Shown one piece after another: positions 51,263-61,910 of a DNA stretch of 64,000 nt (positions are counted from its first letter, which is position 1; each line of letters begins with the position of its first letter). Source of the stretch: Tetragonia tetragonoides. Lineage: Eukaryota > Streptophyta > Magnoliopsida > Caryophyllales > Aizoaceae. The notes beneath the pieces are model-generated. The model was given only the letters and a program-made list of their open reading frames with translations, was not told the DNA's origin and did not search any database. The position numbers and the translations under genes are program-made. The stretch is taken from assembly GCA_038025085.1 (NCBI GenBank), contig CM076147.1, forward strand, positions 43,112,766 through 43,176,765. Direction: 5' to 3'.

Positions 51263-54200
51263 ATGGAATATGGAAGGTCTATGAAAAATGGCGGAAACCC
51301 TAATTTAGCCTAGGGTTTCAATTTCTATGACGATGCCAAGATCATTGAGTCGCAATTGCCACTCACAATCAGGTAAGACTTTATCTCTCTCCCTCCACTC
51401 TCTCTTTTCAAAAATCGGAGTATTTCACAATGTCGGCGATTACCCTCTCTATGTACAATAGTTCTCTCTCTCCTCTCTGTTTCTCTCTCCTCATTCAGAA
51501 GAATGGAATATGGAAGGTGTATGGAAAATGGCGGAAACCCTAATTTAGCCAACAGTTTCAATTTCTCCAACGACGCCAAGATCATAGACTCAATTGCCAC
51601 TCACAATCATGTAAACCCCTCTCTCTCCCTCAACTCAATTTCCACAATGTCGTCGTTTTTCCTCTCTATGTGACTATGTAGAGTAGTTTATTTCGCTCAT
51701 TTTCTTTGATTTTCATCCCTGTCAATATATATGCTCTTGCAATTTGGGATTTACTATGTTTTCTTAATCAATTTTATGAGTTATCGGTATTTAATCTTGC
51801 CCTAACTAATTGTTCCTGACTTGTCAATGAACGTTGTTGCCAATTGAAGTGAATTTTATTTATATTTGCTTAGAAGGGCTTGGGGGTGAGTGTTATGAAG
51901 GATTGAAACTTGGTTTAACTTGATCCTTTTGGGACTGTAACAAAATATTCAGAAAACTACTTGGGATTGATTTTGTTGAGGAAGTATGTATGTATTTATA
52001 TTAATAATTTCGGGTAGCCATCAGATTCAATGCTGTTTTTTTTTTGGTTCAGGCACAGAGGCCAGTACAATAAATTTACATACAACGGGGGAGGGGGGAT
52101 TCGAACCTGGGACCTAATGTACCCAGAGTCTCAGTCTTTACCACTAGGCCAAGACCTCATTGGCATCAGATTCAATGCTGTGATATGATGAATTATGTTT
52201 GTTTGTGTCAGTAATTGAATTAGTATGTCCTGTGAAATTTGAGTAACAATTCAAAAGAATACTTCAGAGCTGAATAATTACAGATCATCTCAGGGAGATT
52301 GTCAAAGATGAAACAGAAGAAGATGAGATTAACTTCCAAAAGATGGTATGCCATATGTATCCCTGCAATTTGTTTAATGATTGCTTATGAAATCAATATC
52401 ATGACTCTCCCTGGTAGTTCTACGTTGTTAGTCAAAAGGCGGATATGATACCTAGAGAGTCATCAAGGTAGCCTTGAGTATGGAGTTACTGAAAGTAAAA
52501 TTTACTTAACAAATGACTCATTCTTATTTGTTGGCAAAAAGGATTGATATTGATTTCAAAATCATTTTATGTCTTAGCTGACAATTGACATGCAATTTTT
52601 TTTAAACTTGTTTTCCACTCATGACCGTCATTGTTGGGCAGGTATGTGTACACTGGAAGCTGGGGTGAAGATTTATGCACTTAAGAGTGGATTCAGTTCA
52701 GTCTGAAGCATATGAAGGTGGAATCAGTAGATCTGGACTCAAAGTCACAAACACCAACAAGGTCTGTCTCTAATTATTTTTTTTATTGAAAACATATTCT
52801 AATTGCAAATGTAGAATGGTAGGGGTCTGACCAAACACTTTTGCTATTTGTCAACAATATGCTTAAAAAGAAGTAGAAAGGAAAAAAGTAACGTCTTGCT
52901 CATCAAGATTAAGGCTGCATGCACCTTGACGGTCTTAGAGATTTCATATGTTTCATGCTAAGGAATTTTGAAGAATTTAATGCAAGAACAAGCTAGTGCA
53001 TCTCAGATTTGGTCTTTTGTGGCTGGAGTATATTGGTTATTCAAACCTTTTGGCTTATAAGTCTGTACTTATGTTGGAATTATCGAGAAACGATATGACG
53101 GCAACGAATGGAGGATCCTGTCAAAAGTATGATCAAGTGTATAAACCACAAGGTGCCAAAATCCTGTACCCAATTTCAAACTGAGATCTACACTCTCAAG
53201 CTTCAGGTATCGAACGGTCCCCTTTCCTTAGTTGCAAGTTTTGTGCATGCCTGAATGGAGATGTTGCTGTAGGTGTTTAGGCGGTCTGTTCATATTTTAT
53301 TGTCTTATGAACTGTCATCTTTGATACTACTACATCATTTTTTTTCTTACTGGTCTGACTATTTATGTTGTGGTTGCTGACAGAATCTTTAGTGGAATGC
53401 GACAATGGAAAATTTAGCATGATCTGGACCAACAATGTAGTTCTATTACTGGTATTGCTACCACTAATCTTGCTTTCTACTTTTATTACTACTGCTACTA
53501 CTGTTGCTACTATATTTAGTATCAAAATTCATATCAGAGGTTATTAATGTACAATGTCATTACCATTGTGTTAATATCATACGCAAACACTTGTGAATGC
53601 ATTCTCATGCAGGATCAACTCTGTCAACACCAGGGCCTCTTTTCATGCTTTACATCATTACATGTCAAGAAGTTTGATGGTCTTGAAATATTGATGTTCA
53701 TCCTTCTCTCTCTCTGTCTGTCTCTCCCCCAGTTATTTACTAGTAACATTTCCATGGTTTTCCAATTGTGTTTGCAGTAGATCCTCTATATCACCATACA
53801 GCTGCGCAATTTGATGAGGGTCAGGCAAAGGGTCTCCTTTCAAACATCTTTTGGATGTTTGGAGGATGCCAGGTACTTTTTGATTCTGAAAAAGAGCCAG
53901 CAAAGTGCATATTTTATTTGCTGGAGGTTGGTATAAACACTTTTGTAGCTATGGAATTTCTCATTTCGTCTTCCAGATATTAAGTGTGTTTCTTTTCCTC
54001 TTATAGAGTGTATTAAGCAGATGGTACTGAAAGCGCACACTAAGAAACATATGCCCGAGTTTGCAACTTGGGCAATTTCATAGTGGTCAGGATTCTATGT
54101 GTGATCATAATGCAATTAAGATAGCACGGTTGAGTTCAACGCGGACCTGGAGTTTACGAGCACTGTTGATGTAGCTGAAGAGAAAGGTGTTGGTGATTCT

Positions 54201-57200
54201 TATGATAATGCTGAGGTGTGGATATCTGATCACAATGAAGAGACTGATGTTGGTGATGATTGATTTAACATCAGTGACCAAAGCTTGCAAATTGAATAAG
54301 AGGTATTTTGACATTGTAGTTTCTATTTTTCGTTTTATGAATCTGACTTATTTAGAAACTTAAATTCTGAAAAAATGTTTTCTTTCAATAGATTGCGATC
54401 GCCAGATGAGCTCCTGACTTGTAGGAACAAGATCCATATATGCATGCTGACCTTGATACGTATGACAATTTGAAAGTATTGAAAATCTAAGGTTAGTTTG
54501 ATAATGCCTGTTATTATTTTGTATTACGTTGTGCTGTTCTCTAAATATAGATGTTTACTTAGTATTGAATTGACCTTAGGTTCTGAGATTGTTACTGCAC
54601 AAGACTGTGAGCTGCCTTCTACAGAAAAGAGACTGAAAGTCAAAAAGGCGTCGGAAGCATATTGATTTCACAAAATTTTTGGACGAAGAAAGGCCTGATG
54701 TTTTTGCACCCCCAATAAATCTTGTGTTTTTTCTGCTTCCTTCCAAAAATGCCGCACTCCAACAAACTTCCTGGGGATTGCCTTTACCAAGCAGAGGCTC
54801 TCGTGAATGGTTTTGTCCAGTCTTCCAAATGTCATGGTAATTTAAGTTTTGGGATGAATTCGTTATGTTTTTGTCCCCCTCCCCTATTTCTTCCCTTCAC
54901 TCCGAACCCCCCCCCTCCTTTACGAATAGTATATGATCAAGAATCCTGTAAGAGGTATCCCTGCCAAGTGGAAGATAGCATGTGCTCAATTTTACTTGAG
55001 TGCATATATAATTTTGCGAACTGGGTCCATGAAGGCCTATAATTCTTCTCTAGGTGACTCCGTCTTGGTTTGGTCAAATTTTTTAAAACTTTAAGTTGCA
55101 AATGAATATCCAGCTCCTTTTAAGCCGCATGCTATGATATATTCCTAATTTGCTACTCAATATAATATTCCGTAGTCATATTTTAGAATAGATACTAGTG
55201 AAGATAGTTTTTTAACCCCTTGCAATGGGACTAATGGCTTCTTGGTTATCCATCTGTTAATAAGTTTATGGTGCTTTAGTGTTGCATTGCATCATAATAT
55301 TTGTGACTTTGTGAGCTTAAGTATATTTCAAATCTCCGTGCAGATATTACTTAGGAGAATATATGAACCATTGTCTTCCTTGTTCAGTATAGATTACTTT
55401 ATGAATAACTTATTGGTTCACTGGGAATCTGCTCAACTAAAATGGTATACAACTTCATAAAATATCTTAATGAAACAAAACATATTTAGGATATCCACTG
55501 TGGTTTTGTTGCTGTAGCTAATATTTAGCATATGCTGGGAGTATCAGGCCTCAAAATATTTCATTAACCAATCCCTGTCATGGGTAGCTTGTCTTACTTA
55601 TGTAATCCTTCTCCTTTCTTGTGTCAATACTGATAGTTGTTTGTTTGCTGCAGGCCGTGCAGGGGAAGAGAAAAAGGAGAGAAGGTATGACTAATCTCTG
55701 GAAGGCTTGCTGTCTTCTATGTTTGTCGTGGCATCTAGGTTACCCTCTCTTTCTCTCTCTCTTGCACGCATAATAGTTCATACTTCATAGTTTTCTGATT
55801 GTTTTGCTGCTAGTATGTGCTTAGTTCCTTCTTTTATTTCCATATTTACCACATTTCTTTCTTTGGTTCTCTGCCTCCTCTCTTTGGGGGATGAGTTAAT
55901 TTGCTCCTATATCACCTCTTATTAGAACTCGTATCCATTTTTAGTTGATCTACTTAACTATTTCACAATATTAACTATTATTTTAGTTGTTAATTGAATG
56001 TAGTAATGAGAATAGGGCTGTTATTCTTAATGGTAGGACTACCTGATAATTATGCACCTTGGTTTAAGTACAGGCTACTGAACCTCAAAAAAAAAAAAAG
56101 TACAGGCTAGTTAAATGGATAAACCTGTCCCTGTACGCATTTATCTAGTGGCTTGACGTATGAAACTCAATATGGAATAATGTAAAACAGGAAAACTTTG
56201 AAAAATTGCCTTAATACTGCAATTAGAGTTTACATTAGCATATTTTACATAAATGACCAGGGATATTTCAAATATGTACTCATTATTCTAAGTGATCAGT
56301 GTTAAATGACCAAGTAGACACAATTACAACCCATTTGATTAAACGAGTTAGGGCGAGTAATGTTTTTTTAGGTTGAGACTTGAGAATCTCCATCTAAACT
56401 CATTTTTATCATCTTCTGTTCGTGTTATACTCTCATGTTTTGACTATTTTCCACCTAGATGACATGAGTATTCTTGTACTTCCATACATTGTGTCCCGAT
56501 CACTGTCCATCAGCAGGAGCGAACCTGAATTATGCTGTCTTCAAGAGATATGCAAGATGTGGATGGTGTTGACAGTAAGAAAATATCATTATAGCATGTT
56601 CCATTCACCATGTGTCATTAACTGAGTATCTGGTATCTATTGGAGAAATTTGGAAACCTGTGGTAAATTAAATAATGGTGCTAAGGTTTTTTTGCCTATT
56701 GGTTTTTATTTTAGGATCCCATACATTAATATCTGGATACTTGAATGGTTAATTATGTGATAATAGAGTATCATTTAAGGATATGTTTTGTAGTGGCGTT
56801 TGCTTTGCTGCATAATAGTATTAGTTTCAGTGAGCAAGTTTTCATTTGTTTTCTTATTCCTATTGATAGCAGCTCATGCCAAGATGGTAATGACTATGAA
56901 GTATTATTTCCTTCATGGGACAATGAAAGTACCTACAGTGGCCAAGGTTAGGATGGTAATGCTCAAGTGATGTTGAGAGGTCGGAATCGGATCGATATGC
57001 TAGTTTCCCAGCCTCACCAGGTTTGTCTATCTTCATCCTAATTCTGCCATATCTGTTAGGGTTAGGGATGCATATTAGAGGGTCAAGTATTCAGTCCTAT
57101 CCTTGGCTGATTGATGTTTATTTCTTTTAGTGAAAATTTGTTGATCTCTCTGTTCCTGTCTTTGCTGCCATTTAATATCTTTTTGTTTTTTTGAGGGTGC

Positions 57201-57375
57201 CACTTAATATCTAATAGGCCATTCATTATCATCATTTTTGTTTGTGGTAGTGGTACCTTGAATGCTGTTATTTGGTATTACTAGCCAAATGATATCCGAC
57301 CTCCAACCATACTCTAATTCTCGGTCTTCTTGATACAATTCAACAAAATTACATAACTCCAAAGCAAGTTGATTC
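51263..57375 (+). pseudogene. CAP-H: condensin complex subunit 2 (CAP-H), broken copy C
   Basis: The fullest of the three copies. Remnants: exon 1 (51263-51372) and a duplicated exon 1 (51503-51612, open through NFSNDAKII), EIVKDETEEDEINFQK (52293-52343), the TLEAGVKIYAL exon (52642-52762, frameshifted), 53385-53440, 53611-53690, VDPLYHHTAAQFDEGQAKG to GGCQVLFD (53778-53925), 54007-54303, 54423-54490, 54580-54840 with NKLPGDCLYQAEALVNGF, 55652-55685, the STYSGQ exon (56867-57020), and a worn exon at 57340-57375. Stops and frameshifts occur in several exons. It is followed by AAA-ATPase 2. Confidence 0.82.
52036..52163 (-). mobile_element. tRNA-derived SINE in a CAP-H copy C intron
   Basis: 128 bp flanked by a 17-bp target duplication CATCAGATTCAATGCTG (52019-52035, 52164-52180). 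On the minus strand it has box A TGGCCTAGTGGT, box B GGTTCGAATCC and an A-rich tail. Copies A (near 30057) and B (near 34069) keep the empty site, so the insertion postdates the triplication. Confidence 0.9.
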
Positions 57376-57601
57376 TTCTTAAAAGGGTAATTTAATCCAA
57401 GTGTTTTTTATTTAAATGTTTGAAAATTCATTTCAAGGTATTTTTTTTTCAATCTTTTCTTTTTTTTTCTTTTACCCTTGTAGCTTGCTCGAATGTTTTA
57501 GATCGGCCATGTACTATGAGAGAATGGGTGATAGACAACATATTACTCAGTACTCGCATAAATTCCATATATGTAGGACTTGATCAGTAAATAATATTAG
57601 G

Positions 57602-58594
57602 AAAAATGGATGTGAATAATCCCACAATTGGGCGGACGTACAAAAATAATCCCATAAATGACTTTAGTCGAGATTAATCCCACAAATAAACAACGTTTAC
57701 GCGAGTGGGTTAAATGATGACGGTGTTAACACTCTGTTAACTCCTTGTTGACGTGGCACTCCCCCCCTCCATCCCTCTCCCTCATACACTCAAATACACA
57801 AAACACAAACACACACTCTATTTCTCTCTCTGAATTACAGTTGTCTGGGTGCTAGCAGTTTGATGACTGAAATCGAAGAGCCAGAGGAATCCATCAATTG
57901 GCTTTGCTTAGAATTCAAATCTACAACTGGGTTTGTAATTATTTCTGCAATTTGAGCTCTTAAGATTTGGTGGGTCGTCGAAATTGGGGTTCTATCTCAA
58001 GTTCGTATTTTAAGATTTGGGCGTTTGTGTCAACATAATTGCCTAATTCATGACTTGGGTTTTTTCTAGAAATTTGGCTTACTACATTGAGATTTCATTC
58101 TTGGAGGTAATGATGCAAAGGGCTATTGATAATTTCATTATCTGGTTGAGTTTTGTAGTTCTTTCTCAGAGGTGCAAAATATTGTGTTTATTGCTTTGAT
58201 TCAGTTTGTGGTTGAGTCCATCATTTGTGTAAATGTGTTCTTTGGTGGTTAACAAAATTTAGAATTGTGCATATGCAATATGCCTGGGTACAACACGGGG
58301 TAATGGCATGAGAATCAAAGGTTTAAGCTAAGTTTTTGGTTCATATTGATTATTCAACTTCAATTGAGAGAGAGAGGGGTGATAAAATAAAAATTGAGAG
58401 AGACAGAGATTGCCACGTCAATAAGAATTAACGGAGTTAACACTCCATCCTCATTTAACCCACTTATGTTGACGCCTTTTATTTGTGGGATTATTTTGGT
58501 TTAAAATCATTTGTGGGATTATTTTGGTTTAAAATCATTTGTGAGATTATTCTTGTACAATCGTCCAAATATAAGATTATTCACATCCATTTTT
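57602..58594. mobile_element. MULE-like non-autonomous element with long terminal inverted repeats (behind copy C)
   Basis: The ends are inverted copies: AAAAATGGATGTGAATAAT at left, ATTATTCACATCCATTTTT at right. The arms extend about 160-190 bp through AGTGGGTTAAATGA and TTGACGTGGC. No transposase is seen. The core (about 57840-58080) contains a short open stretch that could be a captured gene piece. It is unrelated in sequence to the element behind copy B. Target duplication not resolved. Confidence 0.65.
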
Positions 58595-58836
58595 ATAAAT
58601 TAATTAAAAGGTGTCCCGCTATAAAATTAGGAATAGGAAGGTGAAACTCACTTTTTCCCCCCTTTTTTGATATGAGAATATGAGAAACTCACCTCTTTTA
58701 AACCAAAGATTAAATATTTCTATAAAGACTTTCCTACCCAGCTTTTATGTTACTGCCGTCTGCCTACTAGAAAATAGTAATCACCCCAATATATGTGAGA
58801 GAGAGAGAGGAGTTGAGTCGGTTTAACTCCGGCTTA

Positions 58837-58844
58837 TATATAAA
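58837..58844 (+). promoter_or_regulatory. TATA box of AAA-ATPase 2
   Basis: TATATAAA lies 107 bases before the ATG at 58944, downstream of a GA-rich run. Confidence 0.6.
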
Positions 58845-58943
58845 AGATCCCTTCGCCAAGGTTTAATAATTGCATGAAGCAATCGTCAAGCCAAAGTAGT
58901 ACGTAATTAGTAAGGAGCAATTTACGTACTCTAACTCTGAGCA

Positions 58944-61287
58944 ATGGAATACGTAGGAAATGGGAGAAGATCCATGGGAATGCCAACAGGGGGATCGCTG
59001 TTCTCTCTATACACATCGTTTAGTGCAACTTTCACCCTTCTACGACAGGCCTTCCACGAATTTTTGCCAGTACGAGTTCAAGATTACCTAACTGCGCTCT
59101 TCCAGCAGTTGTTTTCTTTCAAGAAAACTCCCCCTGAGTTCTTTAGGCTCGTCATCGAAGATCATGATGGCTATATACGCAACGAAATCTTTGATGCCTG
59201 TCAGCTTTATCTTTGTCATAAGATGAGCCACTCTGCTAATCTACTCAAGGTACTATTTTAGTATTTCTTCTTCTTCTTGTTCTTGTTTTTAGTATCCTTT
59301 CTGTGTTCTTTAATTATATTCATCACACTTTTGTACTCACTCTGTTAATAATTTGCAATTTTTTATTATTATTTCAATGTTAATAATTTGATTCAGAATA
59401 TACATGTAACCTTTTAGGCCTTCTCTTGTTGTTCAATATCAGTAATCACAATAATTTTATGTTATAGGAATGAAACTGAGGTATCAATATCAATTTTGGG
59501 TGTGCAAGAATTTATAAAGATCGAGTAAACCTGTCTTTAATGTGGTTTTTGTGCCCCTCAAAAATATAAAAATCAAAAGTCATCAGTTATAAATAATTTT
59601 AGTAGTTTTTTTTTAGTTGTTTTGGGCATGGTATTTGGTATTATGTGAAATTTATAGTTTAGGAATATCCACTTTGACTCATTTTTATGGTTTACATATC
59701 TCTGTATCCTGTCTTCTTGTTGCTCCTTTCTTAGTTTTGATATTAGTATGATGTTCTGAACAGAGAGAACCTCACCAATTCCCTTCAGACCCCAAGGGGC
59801 CATTTCTCTTAGTCGAATTTATTTAGGAGTAAATGTATTTGCAATGTGTTTGTTTTCTTTTTTTTCTTTCTTTTTTAGTAAAGAAGCCATTGAATTAGAT
59901 AGTTGTAGTTTGGGAATTGTTTACAGTTGCAATGTGTTTGTTTTCTTATCCATGTCTCTTGTGGACTTCCCTTAAGGTAAGCCGGGCCCCCAATGGCGAG
60001 ACCATGAGCTTCAAGCTGGCCAAAGGGATTAAACATTATTCAGAGAGCTTTCAAGGGATAAATCTTCAGTGGAGTTTCTATTATTCTTCTTCTTCCGCAC
60101 CTCCCCCTACAGCTCGTTATTACCCTGCTGCTGCTATGAATGACAAGAATAATCGTAGTCATGACAAGTCGTTTTTCTCCTTGGTCTTTGGCAAGGAGCA
60201 CAAAAATGTGGTTTGCAATTCGTACTTGCCCTTTATTGTTCAAACCTCAAAAGACATCCTACACCAAGAGAAACTCTTGAAACTACATGACTGTAATATG
60301 AAACTTCAAGCCCGCTATAATGGTCTGGACGATACCCAGCTTTCTGTCAAAATGACCCACCCTTTCACCTTTGACAAGCTAGCTATGGACCCCGAAATGA
60401 AGAACTTCATTATGGACGATTTGGATCGATTCGTTAGGAGAAATGACTTCTACAGGAGGGTGGGAAAGCCTTGGAAGCATGACTACTTGCTGTATGGCCC
60501 TCCTAGTACTGGCAAATCAAGCTTGATAGCTGCCATGGTTAACTACCTCAAGTTTGATATTTACCTCAAGTTGGGGAGTATGAAAAGTCATCATCCTGAG
60601 AATTCCTTGAGAGAGCTGTTGCTTTGGGTACCAAGCAAATCAATCATTGTTGTTGAGGATATTAACTGCACTGAAGGCCTTCCTACTTCCAGAAATGTGG
60701 ACGCTAACGCTACCAAGCCTAAGAATGGGCCTCAGGTTAGTTTTATGTGCTTTCTCTTTACTTTCCATTACAGACATACATTTTCACTTATTCATGTAAA
60801 CCCTCAATTAGAGGTATTAAGTTTAGTCAATACTTTCTCCCACTATTATGAAAGTCTTTAATAATTTTGCAAATTTTAATTTGTGAATTAAACACGGTCC
60901 TATAAATGGCAGATGTCTCTGGCGTCACTACTTAACTTTGTGGATGGATTATGGTCATGCTGTGGAGATGAGAGGCTGATCGTGTTTACCACCAATTACA
61001 AGGACAAGCTTGACCCTGCTTTGCTGCGTCCTGGACGTATGGACATGCACATACACATGTCCTACTTGACAATGCCAGCCTTTAAGTTCTTGGCTTATAA
61101 CTATCTCCAACTTTCTACTAACCATGAGTTGTTTGGAGAGACTGAGAGCCTGCTGGAAACTGTGAATTCGACCCCTGCAGAAGTCGCGGAGGAGTTGATG
61201 AGGAGCGAGGACTCTGGCACTGCCCTTGAAGGGGTTGTCGAGCTGCTTAAGAGGAAGAAATCTGAAACCCAAGATGCTTTAATCTAG
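58944..61287 (+). CDS. BCS1-like AAA-ATPase 2, with altered nucleotide-binding motifs
   Basis: Paralogue of the 45715-49086 gene with the same three-exon structure: 58944-59249, 59977-60735, 60913-61287; 479 codons plus stop, frame intact. The N-terminal hydrophobic helix is kept. Walker A reads GPPSTGKS (276-283), with Ser replacing the third conserved Gly. The Walker B region reads VVEDIN, with Asn at 332 for the usual Asp, and the KFDIYDL step is shortened to KFDIYLKL. The arginine-finger motif LRPGR and the C-terminal lid are conserved. The last exon is very close to gene 1, including silent sites in the final third, which suggests recent duplication or gene conversion. Activity may be reduced; expression is not known. 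Confidence 0.88.
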
Positions 61288-61362
61288 TGTTCTGGTTTTT
61301 CTAACATTGCAAGCTAAATATTACTTCTGACAAGTGAGCATGTTATGATGGATTACTCTTAG

Positions 61363-61869
61363 TGTCACGGTCCGCCTTTTTAAGTTGCGGGGCGTGCGGC
61401 GCGCTCTTGTCTCCTAGCGGCAAGAGTGCCAGCCGTACGCAAGAAACGTCTTTGGGGTGTCCGTGGACACAAGAGAGTGAGGGAGGGACGGAGTTTGAGA
61501 GAGGGATTGGATGATGAAAGCAATCAATACAGTTTAACAACAAGCATTGACATCAATACATCGATATGGAGGACTGATTCCCCCATAAAGAGTCCTTAGA
61601 GCTTTATTCATTCTGACAGGAGTAGACATCAAGAGTGCATAACTTTCATACTCAACAACTACTTCTAAAAGTAAAAAGACTGAAAAGTTTAAAGACATGT
61701 CCAAGGGTCGACACACAGGAAGCGCCTTAGAGACATGTTAGGAAAGAACTAGAAAGGTTAAAGACATGTCCAAAGGTCAACACGCAGGAAGCGCCTTAGA
61801 GATATGTTACATTACAAGGAAAGTAAAGGAAAGCAGTAAATTACAAGGTGTAAATGGCGGAACCTAACA
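61363..61869 (-). repeat. gypsy element 3' LTR
   Basis: 507 bp, TGTCACGGTCC to GGAACCTAACA on the plus strand. A polypurine tract (minus strand CTTTAGTGGGGCAGAA) abuts it. It contains a ~75-bp near-duplicate around AAGACATGTCCAA and GGAAGCGCCTTAGAGA (about 61690 and 61765). Confidence 0.9.
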
Positions 61870-61910
61870 TTCTGCCCCACTAAAGTTGTCGACGTCCTCG
61901 GCGACGTGAT

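Noticed and set aside
52036..52163. Possible tRNA gene (box A and box B visible)
   Set aside because: Target duplication, A-rich tail and lack of a cloverleaf 3' half show a SINE instead.
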